Shown here one piece after another: positions 22,501 through 32,158 of a stretch of DNA of 64,000 bases. Location: contig CM036765.1 in the NCBI GenBank assembly GCA_020796225.1, forward strand, positions 33,880,066 through 33,944,065. Reading direction: 5' to 3'. Positions within the stretch are counted from its first letter, which is position 1, and every line of letters begins with the position of its first letter. The notes under the pieces were generated by a model. It was not told where the DNA came from. It did not search any database and saw only the letters and a list, made by a program, of their open reading frames with translations. This stretch comes from Arion vulgaris. Taxonomy: Eukaryota > Mollusca > Gastropoda > Stylommatophora > Arionidae. Position numbers and translations under genes: made by a program.

Positions 22501-25500
22501 TTCATTGACATTCGTGAGGGTCTCAACCTCCATGTCAATTAGTAATATATTATTTTGTTCAGCTCTTCTCAATGGCACTATGAAAGTAGTCTGAAATTGA
22601 GACGAATCTTTAGTGTGGATTATCATTGCCCCAGGCCAAGATGCAATCCAGTTCTTCCTGTAGCTTATTAGCAATTTAATCCCCATTTCTCTCATCTGTA
22701 CACCAAATGACCGTGTCCTTCCCCTGCCAGTTAGTTGCTGCTTTGTAATGATTATTGTGAATACGTTGAATAGTACTGGAGATAGTGGGGACCCCTGTGG
22801 TAGGCGTGGTAAAATTGTTGTTGACAGAGTACCAATTACCACACCTGAGTGTCACTTTTCTCTCAAACAGGGTCCTTGTAATCCAACTTATGAGCAATAC
22901 ATCGATATTGAGTAGCGTGACCAGATTTATAAAGTACGTAATTGTAACTTTGTTATAGGCATCCTCAAGATCAAGTACAACAGTGCATGTCTCAAAACCA
23001 GACTGCAAACCTTCAAAGATGCCATACACAAAGATCAAAGCATTGCACCAAGTTTCTTTATTATGCCTGTACCAGCCAAGAGTGGAAGAAAACATTCAGT
23101 GTCCTTCCAAATCCAGCTCCAGTCTGTATGCCACTAACTTTTCCAGAAGCTTACCCACTGTGTTCTGCATTGCAATTATTCTAAATTTGCTTATATGTTT
23201 GTGATTTTTGCCAGTGGTATTAAGTAGCTATGAAGATCTTCAACACTGATCTTGCCCCTTTTTAAGCTGGTGTTGAATTCTTTACTTAGCTCATTCGTGT
23301 CAGTGCCCTATATTCTGCTTATGTCACTGTACTGGATACCATCAGGACTCCAGTGCGGTATTGTGTGATCTTTAAAGCATTTATGGATTTCCTTGCTCAT
23401 TAAACTTAAGCTGTAGTTTCAATCATAACACCAATTATATGATTACTCAAGAAAATAAATTCTTGACGTTAAACTAAACTACTAATTAAAGTTTTGATAA
23501 TGTGTCTAGCATGGTAGGTCTTACACCTTGGATGAATGAAATTTGTGGTGAAAAAAATGAGGCAATACATATTTTAAACCAGTCAGTCCATATTACAGAG
23601 AAAAAGGTTTACATCAAATACTTGCATTAACTACTAATAACTGATATTAACGTACCAAATCTTCCATGGCCGCCTCGAGTGTTTTGGTTCACAATAACGC
23701 TTGACTGAGGAAAAAAAGGAATGTTTTCTTTATCAGTCACTTTTTTTTCTCATAGTGTCTCGTGATAGTTCTTCTCAGAGATTAGATGAGAATGGTTTTT
23801 AATAACATATCAACAAAATGTTTAATGCATCATTATTCAAGCAAAGAGAACACATTTCAATTGCAAAGAAAGAATGCTTGTCACTCAAAATATTCACATA
23901 ATAACCCTCACATGTTCAAATGAGTATGCTTACAAAAGCGATTTTGAAACTAGTAAATATTGATTTTATCCGTCCCCAGAACATTGCGTCCATGCAAAAG
24001 GTGGACCTCAGAGACGACAAAAAAAACTATTTATGAAGCACACACAAAAGCCTGTTCTAGAAATCTCTGCTTATCCTGATGCTGTGAGGTAAAACAGGGT
24101 TAGAGAAAAGAAGAAGACTACATTACAGATGTTTTGGGAAGGGTCTATTATTGAAATAAGCCCAAATTAGAATACATTTAAAACAGCGTTAATTGAAAGA
24201 AAGGAAAGAAGGCAGGTCGAATTAATTGGCAAAACATTATCAATAAGAAAAAAAAAAATTTTGAAGCATCAGCATAGTAATTTAATTAGCATCAGCATAG
24301 CAATTAGGAGACTCAGATACCATCTAATGTACAATGTTTGTATACCAGATACAAACAATTGAGATGAAGTGGTAAAATGATTTGTAGGTTATAAGTTGAC
24401 TAGGAAATAGGGGTTTAATTATATGTTTGGTCAAGTCACTAGTTTAGTGTGGAAATATTACCATCATGTCAAATTCGGCAGCTTCTAAAAGTTATTCTGC
24501 CCACTAAAATGAATATAGTAAGCTTTTAAATAAATTAGGTTGCTTTGGTTTGACAGTTTATTATTTTCCTTCAAAAAGAAACCACAGACCTACAAAAGTT
24601 TGGCCACCTCTTCCTACACCTGAATGAAAATCGTGGCATATAGTTTACCGCTTGAAAAAATCCAAGGGAACTAGTTTGCTTTCAAACTTGCTCGCTCCGG
24701 AGTTTGAACCATGTATGCTTGGGTTGTGATTGAGCTCACAACCGCTTAAGCTACAGACGCTCACCTTCCTACATCTACTATGCTGAAAATGGGCACTCAA
24801 ACTTTTACTGAAACTATTGTATTCTCTTTGCCTTTTTACCCGGATTGGGGCATAGGCCCTCAACCAACTCATGCCAAGTCTTCCTCTATCTAGCTATCTC
24901 CTGCAGCTCTTCTTTATATTGTTGATCTCCGCCTCCAAATCTCGCCTCCATGTATTTCTCAGCCTCCTTCTTTCATTGTCCCTCAGGATTCCAGGCAAGG
25001 ACCCTTCTTGTTATATTCTCCTCCGGTTTTCGCAAAGTGTGTCCTATCCAGCGCCTTTTTTTTTTAACCTGTTCGTTCACAGGAATCTGTCTTGTTCTCT
25101 CCATAAGTTCCTAATTTGTGACCCTATCATACCATCTTATTCCCTCTATTCTGCGCTATTGTTTTAGTTGTTCTCCATGTTTCTGACCCATACAGTAGAA
25201 CTGCTATAACATTAGAGTTAAATATCCAAATTTTTTTCTAGATTTGATTTCTTTGGACTTCCAAATGTTTCCCAGTGCAATGAAAGCTCCTCTTGCCTTC
25301 TGTATTCTTATTTTAACATCTCTATCTGTTCCACCCTCTTTGTCTACATTGCTGCCCAAATATGTGTATGATTCTACCTCTTGAAGTGGGATTTCACTCA
25401 GGAGATCGTGTTGTCGCTTGTTGGTTAATTCTCAATATCTTTGTCTTTCCCTTATGAATGTTCAGCCCTGGTTGCTGGGACCTTAGATTCAATGTGTTTA

Positions 25501-28500
25501 GCTTATCCTGCATCTGATTTTGTGTATGTGACAGAAGGGCAATATCATCAGCGAAGTCCAGATCATCTAGTTGCTCTGTCAGAGTCCATTGGATTCCATT
25601 TCTGGTGTTAGTTACTGTGGTCTTCATAATCCAGTCTATTGTCAGTAAGAACAACAAAGGTGATAGAAGACATCCCTGACACACTCCTGTTTCTATTCCA
25701 AAAGTGTCTGTTAGTTTACCTTCATGAAGAACTCTACATTTCATATCTGTATATGTTGCTTTTATTAGGTTAATAATTTTCTGTGGGATTCCATAATGCC
25801 TCATTAATTTCCAAAGGGTTTTCCTATCAATACTGTCAAAAGCCTTCTCATAATCCACAAATCCGATATAAAGTGGGGATTTCCATTCAATACTTTGCTC
25901 TACTATTATGCGTAATGTGGCTATCTGGTCAGCACAGGATCTATTTGGTCGGAAGCCTGCCTGTTCATCTCTTAACTTTGTATCGATGGCATCTCTCAGT
26001 CTCTCCAGGATGACTCTGTTTAGTATTTTCCCAGGTACTGACAACAGCATTATTCTCCAATAGTTTTCACACTTCTGAAGGTCCCTTTTCTTTGGTAGCT
26101 TCACCAGGTATCCTTCTCTCCAGTTTGCTGGTATTTCTTCGGTCTCCCAGATTCTGCTAAATAATTTATACAGTATTTCTGCAGATGTGTTTATGTTGGC
26201 TTTAACCGCCTCCACTGGAATACCATCTGGACCGTCCGCTTTTCCATCTTTTAAAAGTTTAATGGCTTTACTAATCTCCTACTTGGATGGTTTCTCACAG
26301 TTGATGTCCAAGTCATTTTCCGCTAGTTGAATATCTGGGGGGGTTTGTAGGTGATGGTCTGTTCAGAAGTTCCTTGCAGTATTCCATCCATCTTTCCATT
26401 TGGTCTCTAACATTAGTGATAGTTCCCCACTACTATTTTCGATCAACCCATTTGATGGACTGTATTTTCCTGCTAGCTTTCTAGTGATGTTGTAAAGATC
26501 CCTAAGGTTTCCTTTTCCTGCAGCTACCTCTGCTTCTCTTGCTAGATCTACGTATTGTCTTTTATCTAACCTTATTTGTTTCTTCACTTTCTTGTTAGCT
26601 TCTGTGTATTTTTCCTGGGCTTTGGCAGTTCTAGTTTTGCTATTATTTAAATCTGCTTTCCTCTTTTCCTTTCTTCTATTTCCTTGAGAGTTTCTGGAGT
26701 TCTCCAAGCCTTATGATTCCGCTCCTTCTTTCCTAATACCTCTGTGCATGTTTCATTCCAAATATTTTTGGCTTGCTGTCAGCATTCTTCTGCACTCACC
26801 TCATCTTCTAATTGCTGGAAATCCTCATACTTATTAGAGACTGTGAACTGTTCCTTTGTTTCTTGACTACATTATATTGGTGTCTATGTTCATGGGATGT
26901 TATGTATCGCTTAAGCTTCAGTTTAATTTTACTTATCAGCAAATGGTGATCCGAATCTACATCTGCCCCCCTTAAAACACTTACATCTTGTAGAGATGAC
27001 CTGAATTTCTTGTTTATGCATATGTGGTCAATTTGATTTTCTGTTCTGTGGTCTGGTGATACCCAGGTTGCTTTATGTATTCTTTTATGTGGAAAGACAC
27101 TTCCACCTATGACGTATTGATTCGCTGCACAGAAATTAGTGAATAGTTCTCCATTTTCGTTCATTATCCCTAGTCCGTGTTTCCCCATGATCTCCTCGTA
27201 GCCTATGTTGTCCAAACCTTGAGCCTTGTTAAATGTAGCCTTGGCATTGAGGTCACCCATCAGAATTTTGATGTTCCCATTCTCTGATTACTTACTTAAT
27301 CCCGGCATGCCTAGTGACACATGGGGCTTCAGAAAGGACTTTCCATGCTCTCCTGTCCCGCGCAACCTTCAGCGCAGAGCCCCACGTCAGAGATGCGGTG
27401 TCCAGTTCCTCTTCCATCATGCGCCCCCATGTTGTCCGTGGTCTGCCTTTCTTTCTCTTTCCCTCTGGTGTCCAAGTGAGGGCTATCCTTGCAGGCATTT
27501 CTTGTCTCATTCTCATAACATGTCCGAGCCATTTCCATCTTCTCTTTTGAGTATGTCATTCATTGCCTCTTGTCTTGTGTCTTGGAGTAGTTGGTTATTG
27601 GATATTTTTACTGGCCAAAAGATTCCCAAGATTCTGCGCAGACAAGAGTGGTGGAAAACTGACAGCCTGCTAGTATCTCCTTTGGTCATCCTCCAACACT
27701 CCGATCCGTAGAGCAAAACTGGCAAAACAATGCTTTTATAGAGTTTAAGCTTTGTGGTCCTATTGTAGATTTTGGACTTCCATACTGGTTTCATTCTGGC
27801 AAAAGCGGTTCTGGCCTTACTTAGACGTGATTTTATATCTTCCTCTGTGCCACCATTTAGTGTCAGTACGCTACCAAGATATGTAAACTGCTCAACCCTT
27901 TCCAGTGTTTCATTTTCTAACATTACTGGTTGTTGGATTTCACTGTTTGTCATAATTTTTGTTTTTCCTGTGTTTGTTTTGAGGCCTACTGTCTTTGCCG
28001 TGCTGTGAAGTATTGTACTTTTCTCTTGTATATGTTCATATTTGTGTGACACCAGGGCTATATCGTCTGCAAAGTCCAGGTCCTCAAGCATCTCGAAAGG
28101 GGTCCATCTTATTCCTCTTGGTGCTTGTTGTTTTATGGCATTTTTAGCACCCAGTCAATTGTAATACTAAACAAAAGAGAGGACATTACGCATCCCTGTC
28201 TTACACCAGATTTTACTGGGAATGTTTTGTTGGAATTCTTAGGTTGCAGGAGAAATCTTTATAGAAGAGGGCTATGATGTTGACAAGCTTCTGCGTACGC
28301 CGTATTGTCTCAGTATCTTCCATAGGCTGTCTCTGTGGACGCTGTCGAATGCCTTTTCAAAATCTATGAAGTTGATATATATAGTCCTTTGCCACTTGCT
28401 ACATTGTTCTAAAATGTTACGCAGGGTAAATATATGTTCATTTGTTCCTCTTCCTTTCCTAAATCCTGCTTGCTCCATTCGTAGACACTTGTCTACTGCT

Positions 28501-30462
28501 TCTTGTATTCGCATTATGACAATTTTGCAGAATATCTTACTTGGGATTGAAAGCAACGTGATTCCTCTCCAGTTATTGCAATCTGTTAGGTCTCCTTTCT
28601 TGGGGATTTTCACCACAGTACCCCTAGTCCAATCCTTAGGCAATTCTTCTTTCTCCCAGATATCTGCAAACAATGGCTCTAATATGTTTGCAGCTAAGAT
28701 GGGATCGATCTTGAAAAGCTCTGCTGTCATTTCATCATTTCCCGGTGCTTTGTTGTTTCTCAGGGATCCAATAGCTTTTACTATTTCTTGCTTTTCTGGC
28801 AATTTGAGGTTGATATCAATATCCTGTGCGGCCGGTGGGATATCCGTGGATGTTCAGGATCAGGTCTGTTTAGCACATCTTCAAAGTGGGATGTCCATCT
28901 CATATCCTGCTCTGTTGTCAACAGTTGTCCTAGACTGTTTCTGACTGGCATGTTATGGTTGTGTCTTTTACCTCCGCATAATTGTTTGGTAATCTTGTAC
29001 AGTGTGTGCAGATCATGTACTTTAGCAGCCTTTTCTGCTATTTCTGCTGTCTTTTCCATAAATTTTCTCTTGTCTGTTCTAGCACTTCTTTTACCATTTT
29101 GTTTAGTTCTGTATATTCTTTTCTTGCCTTATCTTTTTGACATTCTGATGAGATTTTTTTTTTTCCTTTCGCTTTTGGATGTATTCTAAGGTCTGGCCAC
29201 TTATCCACTCTTTATGTTGTCCTTACTGGTTCCCATTCTCTGATTACCTATAGTATTTTGAAGTTTTATGTAAAATTCCTCTTTACTTTTTCCTCTTTAT
29301 CATTGGTAGGTGCATAACACTGGGTCACATTCAAGAATACTTTCTTTTGGTGGTTCTGAATGTTGCTGTGATTATCCTAGGACTCACTGCTTCCCATTTT
29401 ATTAGTGCATTCTCCGCTTCTTTAGATAGCATTAAAGCCACTCCTTCACTATGGGGGAAGATTTTCTTCCATATGGCCTGAGAACAGCATTGTTTCTCCT
29501 GTGTTTAGACATTTGTCTGCACCATTCCACCTAGTTTCACATAATCCCAAGATGCCAATCCTGTGTAATTTCATCTCATTTACTACCTGTGCTGTCTTTC
29601 CCATTTCATACATACTTCTAACATTACAGGTGCCAATTCTGGAGCTTTTCCTAGGTGAAAGGAAGATAATCTCATGTGCAGACTCCTTGTGGCTTTCTCT
29701 GCATCGCTTCATATCTTTTAGAAGAGCTTCCTTTCCTCTTGGTTGGCACAGTTTTTATTTTATTTTTATGTGACTTGTTCATGGTTGGTTGGATTTTGTG
29801 GCTAAAATTTTCTACTGGATAGGGTAGCCAGCCCTACGCCAAACCCCACCTTAGTCAGCTCTACGACATGCCTTGTAGGTTGCAGTGCCGCTACTCTTGC
29901 CCTTGCGAGCTCTGGCAACACACGGACACAATGGCTGACTTGTGTGAAATTTTTTTACCGGCATGCACTGTGCTGAAAAATGTTGTGCAAATTATTTAAA
30001 GATCGCAGTGGGTACACCGTTTGGGGGCAGAGAAGTAGATTCCAATCAGTTTTATATGGAATAAGGAGATAATAAATTCAACCTGTGCACATTCTTGAGC
30101 ATCAGTTGACTCTTGAGTATTCTGACTATTATATAGTATACTACCAGCTGAGTAGAATTTATGAAGATATCTGACTCCATATTATCATTGATTCTTTCAA
30201 TTAAATTTCTCATAGTCATGATAGTCTATAGACTATTGGAAGTGGTACAGTTAATTGAGTTATGATGATGATAAAATAACATACCAATCAAAGATGTAAA
30301 AGCTAGAAATGCCAACAGGGCTTGAACAAACAGTCCTAGGACTCCACGCAAATCACCATGACCACAATGTGGGCCTTCTGTATCTGTGCTGAGTTCTAAA
30401 CCACCTGTCCTGTTTATGTCTGAATGCTGAGAATGTTCAACAGTGTTATAATAAACCGCCAT
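16271..30462 (-). CDS. STIMATE: STIMATE/TMEM110 homologue, seven coding exons, 290 aa
   Basis: The family member studied in mammals is a multi-pass ER membrane protein at ER-plasma membrane junctions that promotes STIM1 activation and store-operated calcium entry. I joined seven exons by phase-compatible GT-AG junctions (phases 1,2,2,1,0,0). The product has 290 codons, close to the about 294 aa of the human protein. Family hallmarks appear in order: 'KRYCEPKHSRRPWKIW' (about 61-76), 'FDTSKQGVG' (78-86), 'HFANLFLSD' (91-99), 'LLDSTVG' (114-120), 'FGEYGDP' (145-151), 'WVGQCALYI' (156-164), 'DPITNPELEI' (192-201) and 'VFWVVDNFL' (217-225). Hydrophobic segments lie near 40-60, 109-130, 157-182 and 200-222. 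The tail from 226 is polar with an acidic 'SAEDDAE' stretch, as in vertebrates. The start is the ATG at 30462, the first in frame. No frameshift or internal stop was found, so the gene looks functional despite transposons in its introns. No convincing poly(A) signal was identified. Confidence 0.95.
17265..17500 (+). repeat. SINE family D, best copy with tRNA-like head
   Basis: A-box-like TGGCGTAGCGTAGAGA and B-box GGTTCAAATTCC lie about 30 nt apart. They are followed by the body blocks AGAAAGCAATGGCAAACTAC and GATTGATGGTGACATTCTGT. The copy sits in STIMATE intron 6, opposite to the gene. Confidence 0.8.
17581..18099 (-). other. Unrecognised 172-aa open frame in STIMATE intron 6
   Basis: A long open frame in sense orientation between exons 6 and 7 of the STIMATE gene. 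It is rich in Cys, His, Phe and Ser and shows no motif I know. Its position inside an intron and its AT-rich low-complexity codon use argue that it is chance or a decayed transposon piece. Confidence 0.2.
18445..18528 (-). CDS. STIMATE: STIMATE exon 6
   Basis: This 84-bp phase 0-0 exon encodes VRKFIMDPITNPELEIVLVM and then FMVPLVVN. It corresponds to the 'NPIENPDLKL...VPFFVN' region of vertebrate STIMATE. The donor is AAT|GTAAGC. Confidence 0.94.
18600..19015 (-). pseudogene. LINE post-RT segment
   Basis: The minus frame reads 'CNVYEKLPPEKTRDINIRER' and then 'YNEKQRMKWFCHLTRMQPNS', a conserved post-RT segment ending in an ERGRP linker. The same family is at 6000-6445 (plus). It lies in STIMATE intron 5. 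Confidence 0.75.
19543..19672 (+). pseudogene. LINE C-terminal end, WTC.KC family
   Basis: This is the reverse complement of the sequence at 31010-31140, with blocks TAATCAACATCAAACTGGCA, 'GGACATATCTGGAGTGCTATGATG' (split by drift) and 'AGTCCTCATATAACTGATA'. The element is in antisense orientation within STIMATE intron 5. Confidence 0.6.
19863..19975 (-). CDS. STIMATE: STIMATE exon 5
   Basis: It encodes DPARCNAWVGQCALYI followed by a long hydrophobic stretch ending LFKFWTE. 'WVGQCALYI' is a near-invariant family motif. The donor is GAG|GTAAAA, phase 0. A run of A follows the donor on the sense strand. Confidence 0.95.
20325..20518. mobile_element. Fold-back MITE in STIMATE intron 4
   Basis: Left arm AAAAGGTCATTATCAAGCAA and GGATACAATAGAAG recur in inverted order at the right end (TTTGCTTGATAAAACCTTTG preceded by TTCTTTTGCATCC). 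The arms are about 85-90 bp with a short centre. There is no coding capacity. Superfamily undetermined. Confidence 0.75.
20640..20761 (-). CDS. STIMATE: STIMATE exon 4
   Basis: It encodes 'YFISFLLDSTVGLLVIYLGL' and ends FGEY plus one base. It contains a full membrane segment and the invariant FGEYG (the G completes in the next exon). The donor G|GTTGGT is weaker than the others, but the reading frame and homology fix the boundary. Confidence 0.95.
21075..21335. repeat. Short tandem array, ~28-34-bp unit
   Basis: The unit TATGCATAATGTGACAACTC plus a variable number of ACACA-type bases is repeated about seven times. Units differ mainly in the length of the (ACATAC)n part. Confidence 0.9.
21737..21832 (-). 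CDS. STIMATE: STIMATE exon 3
   Basis: It encodes residues 77-107, beginning FFDTSKQGVGAAVLHFANLF and ending GDPCT. The family motif 'F-DTSKQ-x-G-x-x-x-x-HFAN' is intact. The donor is TTG|GTAAAT, and the joined codon across the junction is Trp. Confidence 0.95.
21950..23420 (-). pseudogene. Jockey/I-group LINE remnant in STIMATE intron 2
   Basis: RT motifs on the minus strand include 'CTVVLDLEDAYNKVTI' (the palm VDLxxAYxxV) and, in the next frame, 'LPQGSPLSPVLFNV' (RT motif B). The C-terminal end near 21960-22240 matches the WTC.KC family. Frames shift several times, and the tail lies about 120 bp upstream of exon 3. It is oriented with the gene. Confidence 0.85.
23656..23704 (-). CDS. STIMATE: STIMATE exon 2 (49-bp microexon)
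   Basis: This 49-bp exon encodes KRYCEPKHSRRPWKI, matching the basic cytosolic loop of the family. The acceptor follows a T-rich tract ending in CTCAG. The donor is TTG|GTACGT. Phase 1 in and phase 2 out fit both neighbours. Confidence 0.93.
23955..24115 (+). pseudogene. LINE 3'-end fragment
   Basis: It carries 'GTGGACCTCAGAGACGAC', 'ATTTATGAAGCACACACAAA' and 'GATGCTGTGAGGTAAAACAG' followed by AGAAGAAGA. This is the 3' end shared by the LINEs at 32588-32790 and 41858-42130. Confidence 0.75.
24640..24790 (-). repeat. tRNA-like SINE head (family D type)
   Basis: On the minus strand, A box TAGCTTAAGCGGTTG and B box GGTTCAAACTCC lie about 35 nt apart. The same head words (GAGCTCAATCACAACCCAAG) appear with a family D body at 56755-56808. 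Confidence 0.7.
25394..26215 (-). pseudogene. Outer LINE reverse transcriptase
   Basis: RT blocks in order: 'WREGYLVKLPKKRDLQKCEN', 'EQAGFRPNRSCADQ', 'YIGFVDYEKAFDSID' (palm Asp), 'GVCQGCLLSPLLFLL' and 'LDFADDIALLSH' (catalytic YxDD-type box as FADD). It then enters the thumb. The 273-aa frame is open across all catalytic blocks but ends within the thumb. This is the best-preserved RT in the window. Confidence 0.93.
26363..26707 (-). pseudogene. Outer LINE, linker between endonuclease and RT
   Basis: A basic charged segment (AQEKYTEANKKVKKQIRLDK) and 'DLYNITRKLAGKYSPSNGLI', the usual bridge before RT. A frameshift separates it from the RT frame near 26340. Confidence 0.8.
26808..27260 (-). 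pseudogene. Outer LINE, APE endonuclease C-terminal half
   Basis: It begins at 'MGDLNAKATFNKAQGLDN' (catalytic GDLNA motif). It contains 'KATWVSPDHRTENQIDHICI' and ends with 'GADVDSDHHLLISKIK' (catalytic SDH). These are the remaining hallmarks of APE endonucleases. The start is an internal Met, because the real frame is cut by the nested LINE. Confidence 0.9.
27513..28091 (-). pseudogene. Inner LINE reverse transcriptase, catalytic FADD box and thumb
   Basis: It starts at 'LEDLDFADDIALVSH', continues with 'KTVGLKTNTGKTKIM' and 'VEQFTYLGSVLTLNGGTEED', and ends with the thumb 'VLPVLLYGSECWRM' and post-thumb 'LRRILGIFWPVKISN'. The terminal basic part runs on in another frame to about 27292. Confidence 0.92.
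28272..28802 (-). pseudogene. Inner LINE reverse transcriptase, N-terminal half
   Basis: It contains 'SLRNNKAPGNDEMTAELFK', 'WTRGTVVKIPKKGDLTDCNN', 'EQAGFRKGRGTNEH' and 'YINFIDFEKAFDSVHR' (palm Asp). A frameshift near 28280 removes the frame before motif B. Confidence 0.92.
28781..29059 (-). pseudogene. Inner LINE, linker upstream of RT
   Basis: It contains 'VHDLHTLYKITKQLCGGKRH' and 'SLGQLLTTEQDMRWTSHFED', the pre-RT bridge that normally leads to the 'NKAPGNDEMTAE' block found next. It ends in a frameshift near 28790. Confidence 0.85.
29449..29712 (-). pseudogene. Outer LINE, APE endonuclease N-terminus
   Basis: It contains 'IGTCNVRSMYEMGKTAQVVN' and 'IGILGLCETRWNG', the first two motifs of APE-type LINE endonucleases (the N of 'NVR' and the E of 'CETRW' are catalytic-site residues). 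The downstream frame is broken by stops. Confidence 0.85.
29815..29935 (+). repeat. SINE family C fragment at the 5' side of the outer LINE
   Basis: It contains 'GGGTAGCCAGCCCTACGCC', 'CTCTACGACATGCCTTGTAG' and 'CTCTGGCAACACACGG'. Only the central and 3' blocks of family C are present. Confidence 0.6.
30285..30462 (-). CDS. STIMATE: STIMATE exon 1 (N-terminus and first membrane segment)
   Basis: This exon encodes residues 1-59 plus one base. It holds a polar N-terminus and then a membrane segment beginning 'GVLGLFVQALLAFLAF'. The donor reads G|GTATGT, phase 1. The ATG follows a purine at -3 (GAAATGG), and no other in-frame ATG lies between it and the upstream stop. Confidence 0.9.
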
Positions 30463-31009
30463 TTCACTTGAATTCTCTTTATTATTGTATACAACATTTA
30501 ACAAATATAGTCAATTGTTTAACAACTTAACTACTTCCTTAATCACTTTGTCTTCTATTCCGAGGGAATCAATCTTGCGTGAATCACTGAACGAACTCAT
30601 ACATGATACTAATATAGTATCATACTGTCACTGTGATTTGAGATTGTGAGTTAAAAAGTTAGTTAGGTCATCAATTCTGAATTAAGTGAATTCAAATTTC
30701 AATAAAATGATTGCTATTGATTAATTATTAGTTTCATAAGGTTTTAGGTTGTAACAGTTACATATCGAGATGACTCCTTGTCTGAAGGTTTAACGTAAAA
30801 AAGAACATTGTATATAATTAACTTGCTCGCTATTTTGGTGCTCCTTAAATGTGGGTTTACGTAAATAAATGGAATACAAAAACACTACCTACTGCTAACT
30901 ATTTCTATCGATGACTAACTAATTGATTTCCGGAAGTCGTCAGAGCTGCATTGCCAGGTCCTATTACGCACTATCGCTAATAATTTTGCATGAAATATAC
31001 ATATTAAGA
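30463..31009 (-). promoter_or_regulatory. 5' flank of the STIMATE gene (promoter inferred by position only)
   Basis: About 550 bp of AT-rich sequence between the STIMATE start codon and the next repeat. I see no TATA box at a suitable distance, no CpG cluster and no repeat. A TATA-less promoter is likely but cannot be placed. Confidence 0.3.
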
Positions 31010-31290
31010 TCAGTTATCAGTTATATTAGGACTATCATCATAGCACTTCGGACATGTCCATAGGTGCTCCGATCTCCGCCTCAACAAATCCAGCAGCGTC
31101 CAGTGGCCCAACACGCCAGTTCGATGTTGATTAATCAATCTCTTTGCATATTTGGTATGTCGTTCCTTCCGGGCTGCACCAACATCGACGCCCATCTCTC
31201 AATCTGGTCAGCGAGTGGGATTCACAACCCTGAAACTCTGTTCGGAAAGACTCTCCCAATGCGTTAAGAATGTCATTTTATGTCCATGGC
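31010..31290 (-). pseudogene. LINE C-terminal end (WTC.KC family)
   Basis: The minus frame reads 'RHTKYAKRLINQHRTGVLGH' and then 'RRRSEHLWTCPKCYDDSPNI' before a stop. This is the terminal cysteine motif of I/Jockey-group LINEs. A diverged second copy is part of 21950-23420. Confidence 0.8.
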
Positions 31291-31369
31291 AGCTCCCTCT
31301 GATATTGTAGCCAAACCAGCCAGTCTATCAGCTCGGTCATTATCACTGACTCCTTGCTGCGTATATATT

Positions 31370-31757
31370 CAACAAATAAACAGATACAGGTATTAAGAGC
31401 TTCCGAAAACAATAGATAAACATGGATGAACACTTATCCTGACTTGCCAATGTCTAGCCTAGCACATGAGCGTCATTACGTACAACATGAGCCATTCTAA
31501 AAAATGACTCACGGGGAGTGTCTTTCTAGACGCTTGTTATTTTTTAGAATGGCTCATTGGTTGTGTACGTAATGACGCTCGTATTGCTAGGCTAGGCGAT
31601 TGGTGTCGTAAGGACTAGGTAAGTGGTTCGAGTCCCGTGTTTGTCTATTTGTTTTTTCGGAAGCTCTTAATACCTGTATCTGTTTATTTGTTGATCATAT
31701 TCGTTACTTCCGTTGCTTCCTCTGGGGTTCTTGTAAGAAAACTCCTTGTGCTCATCT
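31370..31757 (+). mobile_element. Fold-back SINE-like insertion with 12-bp target duplication
   Basis: It is flanked by identical TGCGTATATATT (31358-31369 and 31758-31769). Arms of about 140 bp (31370-31507 and 31546-31693) are inverted copies. The centre of the right arm has AAGTGGTTCGAGTCCC, a perfect Pol III B box preceded by an A-box-like GCGATTGGTGTCGTAAGG. A unique 3' tail follows the right arm. This looks like a tRNA-SINE that duplicated and inverted its 5' part. Confidence 0.7.
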
Positions 31758-31994
31758 TGCGTATATATTGAGATCTAAACATCTATGAGTAATTATTTAT
31801 TGGTTGTTGGTAACTAAACTGGCATAAGTACACTCCGGGTAGACTCATTTGTACTAATTCTCTCACAGCAGATGTCGAAGGATATGCACACTGCTGGTTA
31901 TTGTGTCTCGCTGGTTAAACACACTCATCATTCTGCATTTCAAACATTCCAGTTCTGCTTTTCAACTTGTAATTTCATACCCGGATGCTAACAT

Positions 31995-32158
31995 TAAATG
32001 ATAGAAAAAAAGTCGTCACGACAGAAATGAACTCTATACAGAATGCTGGGAGTAACAAGAAGAGACCGGTTTAGAAATCAAGAAAAAGTGGGTACAACAT
32101 CAGTACTGAACTTCATCAAGAAAAAACAAATTGAATGGTTCGACCACATAAGCAGATT
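31995..32158 (+). pseudogene. LINE post-RT fragment, upstream half (interrupted by SINE B)
   Basis: The plus frame reads 'MLGVTRRDRFRNQEKVGTTS' and 'FIKKKQIEWFDHISRL', then is cut by the SINE inserted at 32159. It continues at 32588. Confidence 0.85.

Larger units (their letters stand above)
27292..29228 (-). mobile_element. Inner LINE, 5'-truncated, with perfect 19-bp target duplication
   Basis: It is flanked by identical 19-bp copies GTTCCCATTCTCTGATTAC (27273-27291 and 29229-29247). It carries linker, RT and C-terminal segments in the same orientation as the host LINE. The 3' end on the minus strand finishes with a TTAAGTAAG-type tail. The 5' end is truncated inside the linker, so the endonuclease is missing. 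Confidence 0.93.
24815..29775 (-). mobile_element. Outer LINE (endonuclease-RT), split by a nested LINE
   Basis: Reading on the minus strand, the outer element starts near 29775 with the APE-endonuclease start, is interrupted at 29247/27273 by the inner LINE, and resumes with endonuclease, linker, RT and C-terminus. It ends near 24820 with 'ELVEGLCPNPGKKAKRIQ'. Its insertion in STIMATE intron 1 is in gene sense. Stops and frameshifts are present, so it is inactive. Confidence 0.88.

Noticed and set aside
27226..29189. Long plus-strand frames opposite the nested LINEs (161, 192 and 133 aa)
   Set aside because: Antisense shadows of well-supported RT and endonuclease frames on the minus strand.
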